Assembly (NCBI RefSeq): GCF_019749295.1
Contig: NZ_JACWFG010000008.1
Location: 248,001 to 312,000, forward strand
Reading direction: 5' to 3'
DNA length: 64,000 bases
Source of the DNA: Neobacillus niacini
GTDB lineage: Bacteria > Bacillota > Bacilli > Bacillales > Cytobacillaceae
The notes beneath the pieces are model-generated. The model saw only the letters and a program-made list of their open reading frames with translations. It was not told where the DNA came from and did no database searches. Shown here piece by piece: positions 56,476 to 64,000 of this stretch; the first letter of the stretch is position 1; each line of letters begins with the position of its first letter. Made by a program: the position numbers and the translations under genes.

Positions 56476-56668
56476 AATGATGTAAGAGAAAATGGATCTG
56501 TAGAGTGAGGGCGCTTTGGTATGTAGTGAAGTGAAAACGCTTCAACTTTTCGTGAAAAATTGACATTTTTCGCTGTATATGCTGAAATAATATCTGATAC
56601 GCTATTTATTAATGAATAAAAAGAGTTTTAAAGATATATGTTTCTGGGCTTATGGGAGGGGCAATTAG

Positions 56669-57805
56669 ATGTCAACAGAAGAGACAAACTCGAAAAAAGC
56701 GGTAATACGCAAGAAAATGCTTGAGCATCAAAGTGAAGCAAGAATTGTTCGCAGGATTGTTTTAATAATTACAATCGTGGCCATATTGATACTCGTCTTT
56801 ATCGGCGGAGGGGGCTATCTCTACATCAAGTCAGCACTGCAGCCTGTTGACAAGGATAGTAAAGTTCAGACAAAGGTAGAAATCCCAATAGGATCTTCCG
56901 TGACAGGAATATCAGAGAAATTAGAGGCAAGTGGAATTATTAAAAATGCTAAAGTCTTTAAATACTATGTGAAATTTAAAAATGAAGCAGGGTTTATGGC
57001 TGGGGAATATGAACTGAGTCCATCAATGGAGATACCAGAAATTATTAATCGTTTGAAGACCGGTAAAGTATTGCAAAAGGCTGCTTTCCAGCTGACCATA
57101 CCAGAAGGTAAACAGTTAAAGGAAATTGCTCAAATTATCGCTAAGGCTGTTAACCTGCCAGAAGAAGAAGTATTTAATCAATTAAATGATAGGACCTTCA
57201 TCCAAAAGATGATGGCGAAATTTCCTGATTTATTAACAACAGACATACAAAATCCAAACATTAAGTACCCGCTAGAGGGTTACTTATTCCCGGCAACCTA
57301 TCCATTCTACAAGCCGAATCCGACTGTAGAAGAAATGGTTGTTACTATGCTCGAACAGACTAAAAAAGTGATCACGCCGTATTTAGCTGAGTTTAGTGAG
57401 GAGGAAGAGTTTACCGCACACCAGTTATTAACGATGTCCTCCTTGATTGAAGAAGAGGCAACTGCAAAGGCGGATCGCAAAAAAATATCTAGTGTATTCT
57501 ATAATCGCATAGAACAAGGTATGCCTCTGCAGACAGACCCAACAGTTCTTTACGCTCAAGGAAAACATAAGGAACGGGTGCTTTATGAGGATCTAGAAGT
57601 GGAATCCCCATATAATACTTACAAACATAAAGGGCTTCCTCCTGGGCCAATAGCAAATGCAGGTAAGGATTCGATTGAGGCAGCAGTACAGCCCGCAGAT
57701 ACAAAACATTTATATTTCCTTGCTACACCAGAAGGAGAAGTTCTTTTTACAAACACATTAGATGAACATAATGCTGCAAAAGCAGAGCATATTACCAACC
57801 AATAA
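56669..57805 (+). CDS. mltG: Endolytic murein transglycosylase MltG
   Basis: A 378-residue membrane-anchored lytic transglycosylase that cleaves nascent glycan strands. It has a short cytosolic N-terminus, one membrane helix (about 28-52), a LysM-like YceG subdomain and the catalytic domain with E261 in SSLIEEEA. PLEGYLFPATYPF and LQTDPTVLYA...SPYNTYKHKGLPPGPI are the family blocks. It starts after GGGAGGGG, and lies directly after array 4. Confidence 0.96.
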   Translation: MSTEETNSKKAVIRKKMLEHQSEARIVRRIVLIITIVAILILVFIGGGGYLYIKSALQPVDKDSKVQTKVEIPIGSSVTGISEKLEASGIIKNAKVFKYYVKFKNEAGFMAGEYELSPSMEIPEIINRLKTGKVLQKAAFQLTIPEGKQLKEIAQIIAKAVNLPEEEVFNQLNDRTFIQKMMAKFPDLLTTDIQNPNIKYPLEGYLFPATYPFYKPNPTVEEMVVTMLEQTKKVITPYLAEFSEEEEFTAHQLLTMSSLIEEEATAKADRKKISSVFYNRIEQGMPLQTDPTVLYAQGKHKERVLYEDLEVESPYNTYKHKGLPPGPIANAGKDSIEAAVQPADTKHLYFLATPEGEVLFTNTLDEHNAAKAEHITNQ

Positions 57806-57885
57806 TAATTAACAAAGTATCAGGGGGGAAATGGTTTTCTTTCCTCCTTGATTGTGTTAAAATAGTTCAAGTGTTTTATGAGCAG

Positions 57886-57917
57886 ATAATAGCGTTTCTT
57901 TGAACGCTATTTTTTCA
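57886..57917 (+). terminator. Intrinsic terminator of mltG
   Basis: AATAGCGTT / AACGCTATT arms with a 6-nt loop are followed by TTTTTC. Confidence 0.88.
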
Positions 57918-57978
57918 TGTCTATAAAGCAGTAAATTGGTTACAATGCTTTTAATAGCTAGAGGCAGGTGATGGCAGT

Positions 57979-58620
57979 TTGTTGAATGATAAACTGCATT
58001 CTTATATTGAGGAACTAATTCCAGAGCGTGAACCATTGTTTATCGAAATGGAAAATTATGCGAAAGAAAATAAAGTACCAATCATGGAGCTTGTGGGGAT
58101 TGAAGCACTGCTTCAGCTTTTAAGAATCCAAGACTCTAAACGGATTCTAGAGATAGGTACTGCAATTGGATATTCAGCATTACGGATGGCTGAGGCACTC
58201 CCAAAGGCTTCCATTGTTACAATAGAAAGAGATTTAGAAAGAATACAGTCTGCTGAAGAATATATGAGTCGTTCGAAGCATGGCGGACAGATTCTCTTGA
58301 TTAAAGGTGATGCACTTGAAGTTGAGGAGCTTGTACGGAAACAAGCACCCTATGACGCGATTTTTGTCGATGCCGCAAAAGGGCAATATCAAAAATTCTT
58401 TGAGATGTATTCCAAATACTTAAGTGATGACGGCATTATTATTACGGATAATGTCTTATTTAAAGGTCTAGTTACACAATCTGAAATTGAATCGAAAAGA
58501 ATTCGTAATCTTGTTAAGAAAATAGATGGCTTTAATCAATGGCTGATGAATCACCCTGATTATCATACAGCGATTCTCCCTGTTGGAGACGGAATCGCAA
58601 TTAGCAAAAAGAAGAGGTGA
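57979..58620 (+). CDS. trmR: tRNA 5-hydroxyuridine methyltransferase TrmR (YrrM)
   Basis: A 213-residue class I methyltransferase of the COMT-like family. AdoMet-binding motif I is ILEIGTAIGYSALRMA (about residue 55), followed by IERD and the metal/catalytic FVDAAKGQY. In B. subtilis, TrmR methylates ho5U34 of tRNA to mo5U. The start is TTG 57979 (or 57982) behind AGGTGATGG. Its stop region supplies the ribosome binding site for trhP1, so the genes are coupled. Confidence 0.92.
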   Translation: MLNDKLHSYIEELIPEREPLFIEMENYAKENKVPIMELVGIEALLQLLRIQDSKRILEIGTAIGYSALRMAEALPKASIVTIERDLERIQSAEEYMSRSKHGGQILLIKGDALEVEELVRKQAPYDAIFVDAAKGQYQKFFEMYSKYLSDDGIIITDNVLFKGLVTQSEIESKRIRNLVKKIDGFNQWLMNHPDYHTAILPVGDGIAISKKKR

Positions 58621-58625
58621 CTAGA

Positions 58626-59555
58626 ATGAATAGAACGGAATTATTGGTTACTCCACTGTCAGTAAACGATATACTGCCACTGGCTGAAGCTGGAGCAGAT
58701 GCGTTTATCCTCGGAGAACAGAGATATGGATTACGATTAGCTGGTGAATTTAATCGTGAACAGGTAAAACAGGCGATAGAATTAGCCCATTCTAAAGGTA
58801 AAAAAGTCTATGTTGCCATGAATGCTATTTTTCATAATGAAAAAATAGATGAATTAAGTGATTATATTAAATTTGCTGCAGAAGCAAAGGCAGATGCCAT
58901 TGTTTTTGGCGATCCTGCTGTATTGATGACTGCACGTGAAGCAGCACCCGATATGAAGCTGCACTGGGCTACAGAAACGCTCGGGACCAATTGGTTCTCA
59001 TGTAATTATTGGGGTAAAAAAGGTGCCAAGAGAGCTGTTCTTGCACGGGAAATTAATATGGATGCGATCATAGAAATCAAAGAAAACGCTGAGGTGGAAA
59101 TTGAAGTACAGGTTCATGGGATGAGCTGTATGTTCCAATCAAAACGTTCTCTCCTAGGTAACTATTATGAGTTCCAAGGAAAAGTAATGGAAATTGAAAA
59201 TCGTAAAATGGAAAAAAACATGTTCATACATGATAAAGAAAGAGAAAATAAATATCCGATCTTTGAAGATGAAAATGGCACTCACATTATGAGTCCTAAT
59301 GATATTTGTATCATTGATGAGCTGCAGGAATTGCTTGAAGCCGGTGTAGATTCTTTTAAAATTGATGGAATCTTAAAATCATCTGATTATCTAATTGCGG
59401 TAACAAAGGCGTACCGTGAAGCGATTGACCTATTCTATAAGGATCCTGATTTATACGATGATAAGAAGGACGAGTTGTTAGAAGAAATTGAAGCTGTGCA
59501 GCCAGCTAACCGAAAACTTGATACTGGATTCTTTTTCAAGGAGACAGTCTACTAA
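58626..59555 (+). CDS. trhP1: tRNA hydroxylation protein TrhP1 (peptidase U32-like, YrrN)
   Basis: A 309-residue U32-family protein with the TIM-barrel-type repeated pattern (LAEAGADAFILGEQRYGLR; VQVHGMSCMFQSKRSLL; DSFKIDGILKSS). In B. subtilis, the yrrN and yrrO products are required for 5-hydroxylation of wobble uridine. The start is ATG 58626, six bases after AGAGGTGA; a GTG at 58617 overlaps trmR. The typical U32 cysteine set is reduced here compared with the next gene. Confidence 0.92.
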   Translation: MNRTELLVTPLSVNDILPLAEAGADAFILGEQRYGLRLAGEFNREQVKQAIELAHSKGKKVYVAMNAIFHNEKIDELSDYIKFAAEAKADAIVFGDPAVLMTAREAAPDMKLHWATETLGTNWFSCNYWGKKGAKRAVLAREINMDAIIEIKENAEVEIEVQVHGMSCMFQSKRSLLGNYYEFQGKVMEIENRKMEKNMFIHDKERENKYPIFEDENGTHIMSPNDICIIDELQELLEAGVDSFKIDGILKSSDYLIAVTKAYREAIDLFYKDPDLYDDKKDELLEEIEAVQPANRKLDTGFFFKETVY

Positions 59556-59571
59556 AAGGAGGAGTTCATTC

Positions 59572-60843
59572 GTGAATACAGTTAAAGATAATATTTCTGA
59601 AATCGTCAATGGAAAACGTGTGATCGTGAAGAAACCGGAACTCCTTGCACCGGCAGGTAATCTTGAAAAACTAAAAATTGCTGTTCAATATGGAGCAGAT
59701 GCCGTATTTATTGGCGGTCAGGAATATGGTTTACGTTCAAACGCTGATAACTTTACATTTGAAGAGATGAAAGAAGGCGTGGAATTCGCCAAAAAATATG
59801 GTGCGAGAATCTACGTGACAACCAATATATTTGCTCACAACGAAAATATTGATGGATTGGAAGACTATATCCTTGGGTTAAAAGAAACAGGAATCGCTGG
59901 AATTATCGTTGCTGACCCGTTAATTATTGAAACTTGCCGCAGGCTGGCTCCTGAAATCGAGATACACATTAGTACGCAGCAATCCATCACAAACTGGAAA
60001 ACAGCTCAGTTTTGGAAGGAAAGCGGTGCAGAACGTGTCGTTTTAGCACGTGAGGCAAGTGCAGAAGAAATTAGAGAAATGAAGGAAAAGGTTGATATTG
60101 AAATTGAGACCTTTATTCATGGTGCGATGTGTATTGCCTATTCTGGACGATGTACATTAAGTAATCATATGACTGCAAGGGATTCCAACCGAGGCGGATG
60201 CTGTCAGTCATGCCGCTGGGATTATGATTTATATCAACTAGAGGACAGCAAAACAGAAGTTCCGCTTTTTGGTGAGAATGACGCACCATTTGCTATGAGT
60301 CCAAAGGATCTTAACTTAATTCAAGCTATCCCACAAATGATTGAGCTTGGAATTGATAGTTTAAAAATCGAAGGTCGTATGAAATCAATTCACTATATCG
60401 CAACCGTTGTAAGTGTATATAGAAAAGTAATTGACGCTTATTGTGCAGACCCTGATAACTTTGTGATTAAACGTGAGTGGCTGGAAGAGCTGGACAAATG
60501 TGCGAACCGTGAAACCGCACCGGCATTTTTTGAAGGCGTTCCAGGGTATAAAGAGCAAATGTTTGGTAATCATAGCAACAAGACAAAGTTTGAATTTGTC
60601 GGTCTTGTGTTGGATTACAACGAAGAAACACAAATGGTTACACTTCAACAACGAAACCACTTTAAACCGGGTCAGGAAGTAGAGTTCTTTGGTCCGGAAA
60701 TTCAAAACTTTACACATGTGATTGATAAAATCTGGGATGAAAAAGGTAACGAACTGGATGCAGCTAGACATCCACTTCAGATTGTACAATTCAAATTGGA
60801 CAAACCGGTTTACCCTAACAACATGATGCGAAAGGAGAACTAG
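59572..60843 (+). CDS. trhP2: tRNA hydroxylation protein TrhP2 (peptidase U32 family, YrrO)
   Basis: A 423-residue U32-family protein. Seen: [28 protein letters not shown], the signature [38 protein letters not shown] with its cysteine cluster (possible iron-sulfur site), [11 protein letters not shown], and a C-terminal beta domain. It acts with TrhP1 in ho5U34 formation, which TrmR then methylates. The start is GTG 59572 behind AAAAGGAGGAG; the in-frame ATG at 59488 lies inside trhP1. Confidence 0.93.
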   Translation: MNTVKDNISEIVNGKRVIVKKPELLAPAGNLEKLKIAVQYGADAVFIGGQEYGLRSNADNFTFEEMKEGVEFAKKYGARIYVTTNIFAHNENIDGLEDYILGLKETGIAGIIVADPLIIETCRRLAPEIEIHISTQQSITNWKTAQFWKESGAERVVLAREASAEEIREMKEKVDIEIETFIHGAMCIAYSGRCTLSNHMTARDSNRGGCCQSCRWDYDLYQLEDSKTEVPLFGENDAPFAMSPKDLNLIQAIPQMIELGIDSLKIEGRMKSIHYIATVVSVYRKVIDAYCADPDNFVIKREWLEELDKCANRETAPAFFEGVPGYKEQMFGNHSNKTKFEFVGLVLDYNEETQMVTLQQRNHFKPGQEVEFFGPEIQNFTHVIDKIWDEKGNELDAARHPLQIVQFKLDKPVYPNNMMRKEN

Positions 60844-60847
60844 GTTG

Positions 60848-61480
60848 ATGCGCAAACCGGTTGTTATTGGCGTTGCCGGAGGTTCCGGCTCAGGAAAAAC
60901 GAGTGTTACCAAAGCAATATATGAGAGCTTTAAAGGTCATTCTATTACGATGATTCAACAGGACTTTTATTATAAAGACCAAAGCGAACTACCATTTGAG
61001 GAACGTTTGAAGACAAATTATGATCACCCGCTGGCATTTGACAATGATTTGCTCATCGAACATCTTGAAAAGCTGTTACGGTACGAGGGTATTGAAAAAC
61101 CAGTTTATGATTATTCACTTCATACCCGTTCAAAAGAAGTTATTGAAGTTGAGCCAAAAGATGTTATTATTTTAGAAGGCATACTTGTTCTTGAAGATGA
61201 ACGATTGAGAAATTTGATGGATATCAAGCTGTATGTTGATACAGACGCAGATATACGGATTATTCGAAGGATGTCACGTGATATCAAAGAACGCGGCCGG
61301 ACATTGGATTCTGTAATTGAACAATATACAAATGTTGTTCGTCCGATGCACAACCAATTTATTGAACCGACTAAGAGATATGCAGATGTAATTATTCCTG
61401 AAGGCGGTCAAAATCATGTGGCGATTGATTTAATGGTCACAAAAATTCAAACAATTCTTGAACAAAAGTCAATTTTATGA
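60848..61480 (+). CDS. udk: Uridine kinase
   Basis: A 210-residue P-loop kinase that phosphorylates uridine and cytidine. The Walker A motif is [12 protein letters not shown] (residues 7-18), followed by [21 protein letters not shown] and the lid region [12 protein letters not shown]. It starts at ATG 60848 (preceded by an in-frame TTG) with GGAG upstream, next to the trhP2 stop, as in B. subtilis. Confidence 0.97.
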   Translation: MRKPVVIGVAGGSGSGKTSVTKAIYESFKGHSITMIQQDFYYKDQSELPFEERLKTNYDHPLAFDNDLLIEHLEKLLRYEGIEKPVYDYSLHTRSKEVIEVEPKDVIILEGILVLEDERLRNLMDIKLYVDTDADIRIIRRMSRDIKERGRTLDSVIEQYTNVVRPMHNQFIEPTKRYADVIIPEGGQNHVAIDLMVTKIQTILEQKSIL

Positions 61481-61641
61481 AACAATAGCCTAAAGATTAG
61501 GTTAAAATGAATCCATATTGGATGAATACAAGATGCGCGCCCTTCTAAGAGGACGCGCTCCTATGTATTTTGTGATACCTACATATCAATAACAAGACAC
61601 AATCTATGGGGGATTGTGAAGACTAGAAGGAGTGAGAAGTT

Positions 61642-62118
61642 TTGGCGATCGAAAAAGTATTTCCAATGACACAGGCAGGTAAAGACAAATTAATTCAAGA
61701 GCTTGAACATTTAAAGTCAGTAAAACGTAAAGAAGTTGTAGAAAGAATAAAAATTGCTAGAAGTTTTGGTGATTTATCTGAAAACTCCGAATATGATTCC
61801 GCGAAGGAAGAACAAGCATTTGTGGAAGGTCGTATTACAACCCTAGAAAATATGATCAGAAATGCTAAAATCATTGAAGAAGCTGATAGTGCTGGTGATT
61901 CTGTCACTTTAGGGAGATCTGTTACTTTTGTTGAGCTTCCAGATGGTGATGAAGAAACTTATACGATTGTTGGAAGTGCAGAGGCAGATCCGTTTGAAGG
62001 GAAAATCTCAAACGATTCGCCAATAGCCAAAAGCCTAATTGGTAAAAAAGTAGGCGATCAAGTATCTGTTCAAACACCAGGCGGTGAAATGAGCGTTCGT
62101 ATTGTCTCAATAAAGTAA
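61642..62118 (+). CDS. greA: Transcription elongation factor GreA
   Basis: A 158-residue factor that rescues backtracked RNA polymerase by stimulating transcript cleavage. The N-terminal coiled coil (about 1-75) carries the tip acidic residues in [20 protein letters not shown]. The C-terminal FKBP-like domain contains [17 protein letters not shown] and [14 protein letters not shown]. It starts at TTG 61642 behind AGAAGGAGTG. Confidence 0.98.
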   Translation: MAIEKVFPMTQAGKDKLIQELEHLKSVKRKEVVERIKIARSFGDLSENSEYDSAKEEQAFVEGRITTLENMIRNAKIIEEADSAGDSVTLGRSVTFVELPDGDEETYTIVGSAEADPFEGKISNDSPIAKSLIGKKVGDQVSVQTPGGEMSVRIVSIK

Positions 62119-62148
62119 TTGATTTTAAAACTTAATGTTTGAAATGGG

Positions 62149-62183
62149 AACACCTCGTCAAAACTTTTGACGAGGTGTTTTTT
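62149..62183 (+). terminator. Perfect-stem terminator whose 3' arm is the PBP ribosome binding site
   Basis: AACACCTCGTCAAAA (62149-62163) and TTTTGACGAGGTGTT (62165-62179) form a 15-bp perfect inverted repeat followed by T residues. The 3' arm contains GAGGTG, the only ribosome binding site for the ATG at 62184. It can end greA transcripts and would also hide that site in any read-through RNA. Confidence 0.85.
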
Positions 62184-63944
62184 ATGATACGTAAACGGAT
62201 TAAAGGGCTGCTCTTCTTTTGTATTGCAGGGCTGCTGCTGCTGAGCGCACGGCTAATTCAGATTCAGTTAATACAAACAGAAGCTTTTTCTAAGCATAAT
62301 GTAAATTTATTAGAAGAAAGTGTGAAACAAAGAACTCAGGAACTAGTCATAGATAATGGGAGAGGCAATTTTCTAGATCGAAATGGGGAGTTGCTTACTC
62401 ATAAAAAAGTATCTGTTCTTGTCCTATTTCCCTTTTTGAAAAATATGGATTGGGATGTTAAAGCAGTCTCAACCATTGCTGGAATTTCAGAACAACGTTT
62501 AATAAACGCCTTAGAGGATGCAAAGAAACCTTTTGCTTATGGTGAGCCGCAGCCTGTAGAGCTGACACCTTCACAAATGGAAAAGATTAATAAACTAGAG
62601 ATCCCAGGTGTATTTGCCATTGAAAAGAAATTCGAACGCACTGATATCCTAGCTGAGCAATTAATTGGATTAACTGGGGAAAACCAGAAGGAATTAAAAA
62701 AACGCTATCCTAATAAAGAGCTCTCTGAAAAAACACTTATTGGTGTTTCTGGTCTTGAAGAAAGTTTTGACGAATTTTTACTTCCTGAAGGAAAGTCAAA
62801 GCTTGTTTATCATGTTGATGGGGGCGGGGCCCCGTTATTTGGAATCAATGTAAAATATGTTGATCCGGCAAATCCTTTTTATCCAGTTAATGTTAGAACG
62901 ACTATTGATAAGAGTTTACAGCAAAAGTCTGAGGAGCTGGTGGACAAGCATGGAATTAAAAAGGGAGGAATTGTCCTCCTTGATATTGAAAGCAATAGTG
63001 TGCTGGCAACTGTATCCCGTCCGGCTATCAATCCCAAGGACCCCTATAGCGGCTCTGGGATTACAAATAGGATGTTGAAACAAGAAATAATGGGATCTAT
63101 ATTTAAAACGGTGGTTGCCGCTGCAGCTATTGATAAGAGTCTTGATGACCCTGCCCGGTTATTTAATTGCAGTGTGAAGATTAATGGCGAGCCAGAAACA
63201 AAATATAATTACGGTATGCTCTCCTTTACTGACAGCTTTGCAAGAAGCTGTAATCGGACCTTTGGAGAGCTTGCGAAGGAACTTCAAAAAATAGATAAAA
63301 ATCTGTTGGAGGAATATGCTGAGAAATTGTCGTTAACTGGTACCGTAGGCTGGCGGGGTGAGGTTTATCATACCGATAATTTTAAACAGCTTACTGAGGA
63401 AGATAAAGGCAGGGTGTTTTTAACGGAGGAGGCTAAGAAGGACCCTAATTATGCGGCCATGTCAGGGATAGGTCAGCATGAGGTTCGAGCAACCCCGCTG
63501 GCTGTTGCCAATATGATGGCCGCCATAGCTAGAGGCGGTAAAAAAGAAATGGTTCGAACCGCCTCAAAAATTGAGTATAAGAACGGGACAACGATGGTGA
63601 ACTTTAATAATAAAGTGTTATCTGGTGATACTATTTCTCCCTATACGGCGATGAAACTTCAGAAATTGTTAAGGGAGGTTGTTGTAAACCCAAATGGGAC
63701 GGGTAAATGGTTTCAAGACCTTCCATATGAGGTTGCTGGGAAATCAGGGACGGCGGAGACAGGAAAATACGCTAATGACAAACAATTGCATAATAAGTGG
63801 TTTGCAGGCTATTTTCCGTATCAGAACCCCAAATATGCGCTTGTCGCAGTGAACCTGGATGTACAGGACACAGAGGGCGGAGTGAATTTGTTATTTGCTG
63901 ATATGGTAAAAATGTTATATGAAAATGACAAAGGATTACAATAG
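62184..63944 (+). CDS. pbpI: Class B penicillin-binding protein (PbpI/YrrR)
   Basis: A 586-residue transpeptidase with one N-terminal membrane helix (about 8-28), a PBP dimerisation domain (about 50-225) and a transpeptidase domain with SIFK (Ser305), SCN (355-357) and KSG (520-522). Length and position after greA match B. subtilis PbpI, a sporulation-related PBP. The frame extends upstream through the hairpin to 62139, but the ATG at 62184 gives the normal signal anchor MIRKRIKGLLFF. B. subtilis has yrrS between greA and pbpI; it is not seen here. Confidence 0.92.
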   Translation: MIRKRIKGLLFFCIAGLLLLSARLIQIQLIQTEAFSKHNVNLLEESVKQRTQELVIDNGRGNFLDRNGELLTHKKVSVLVLFPFLKNMDWDVKAVSTIAGISEQRLINALEDAKKPFAYGEPQPVELTPSQMEKINKLEIPGVFAIEKKFERTDILAEQLIGLTGENQKELKKRYPNKELSEKTLIGVSGLEESFDEFLLPEGKSKLVYHVDGGGAPLFGINVKYVDPANPFYPVNVRTTIDKSLQQKSEELVDKHGIKKGGIVLLDIESNSVLATVSRPAINPKDPYSGSGITNRMLKQEIMGSIFKTVVAAAAIDKSLDDPARLFNCSVKINGEPETKYNYGMLSFTDSFARSCNRTFGELAKELQKIDKNLLEEYAEKLSLTGTVGWRGEVYHTDNFKQLTEEDKGRVFLTEEAKKDPNYAAMSGIGQHEVRATPLAVANMMAAIARGGKKEMVRTASKIEYKNGTTMVNFNNKVLSGDTISPYTAMKLQKLLREVVVNPNGTGKWFQDLPYEVAGKSGTAETGKYANDKQLHNKWFAGYFPYQNPKYALVAVNLDVQDTEGGVNLLFADMVKMLYENDKGLQ

Positions 63945-64000
63945 GATTAACTTAAGGTAAAAATTCTTCAAGTTCTAATCAATTCATGTTAGAATGTTGA

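Noticed and set aside
56520-56545. Catabolite responsive element near GTGAAAACGCTTCAA upstream of mltG
   Set aside because: At least two mismatches to the consensus and no supporting symmetry.
60385-60912. - strand ORF of 175 residues opposite trhP2/udk
   Set aside because: Shadow of two well-supported genes; no ribosome binding site or domain.

Overview
This window is a chromosomal segment of a spore-forming, aerobic, low-to-moderate GC member of the Bacillaceae (Bacillus or Neobacillus type). The evidence is the run of Bacillus-specific genes (safA, bofC, spoVB, comN, cymR, yrzK, yrzL, yrzB, yrzQ), AGGAGG-type ribosome binding sites, T-box leaders, and a gene order that follows the B. subtilis obg to pbpI interval closely. 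No plasmid, phage, transposase or CRISPR genes were seen. Most genes lie on the + strand; nadR-nifS, yrzE, spoVB, the wall amidase and rarA lie on the - strand.

Layout. 1-2000: end of obg, pheB, pheA. 2000-2350: repeat array 1. 2360-7700: divergent NAD control and synthesis locus (nifS-nadR / nadBCA). 7850-12370: spore block (safA, a CotS-type kinase-like protein, a YhcN/YlaJ lipoprotein, bofC). 12370-12980: repeat array 2. 13125-17110: accessory block of an SDR enzyme, a divergent QueA paralogue, a VOC protein and a GAF two-component system. 17244-21420: ruvAB, queA, tgt, yajC. 21450-33000: yrzE, yrbG, spoVB, comN, secDF, recJ, apt, relA, dtd. 33040-38600: SH3b amidase, yrzK, T-box, hisS, aspS. 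38600-39500: 6S RNA then repeat array 3. 39670-42400: tcdA and a two-gene ABC transporter. 42430-50800: rarA, cymR-iscS-mnmA, yrrB, recD2, yrrD and two tiny genes. 50860-56000: AI-2E-type permease, T-box, alaS, yrzL, ruvX, yrzB. 56200-56480: repeat array 4. 56670-63944: mltG, the tRNA wobble-uridine genes trmR-trhP1-trhP2, udk, greA and a class B PBP.

The functional themes are NAD and phenylalanine synthesis, tRNA charging and modification (queA, tgt, tcdA, mnmA, iscS, trmR/trhP, hisS, aspS, alaS, dtd), recombination and fork repair (ruvAB, recJ, rarA, recD2, ruvX), Sec export, the stringent response and spore formation.

The most unusual content is non-coding. Four separated arrays of imperfect palindromes all repeat with a pitch of about 52 bp although they belong to three unrelated sequence families. 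Arrays 2 and 3 are the same family in opposite orientation. Array 4 alternates TTCCGAA and TTCGGAA at successive unit borders, so each unit can be closed by complementary heptamers. Array 1 shows compensatory stem changes. All four lie between transcription units. Two genes (the YhcN/YlaJ lipoprotein and the PBP) have their ribosome binding site inside the 3' arm of a terminator-like hairpin. The SDR / QueA-paralogue / VOC operon is the best candidate for an undescribed enzymatic function.
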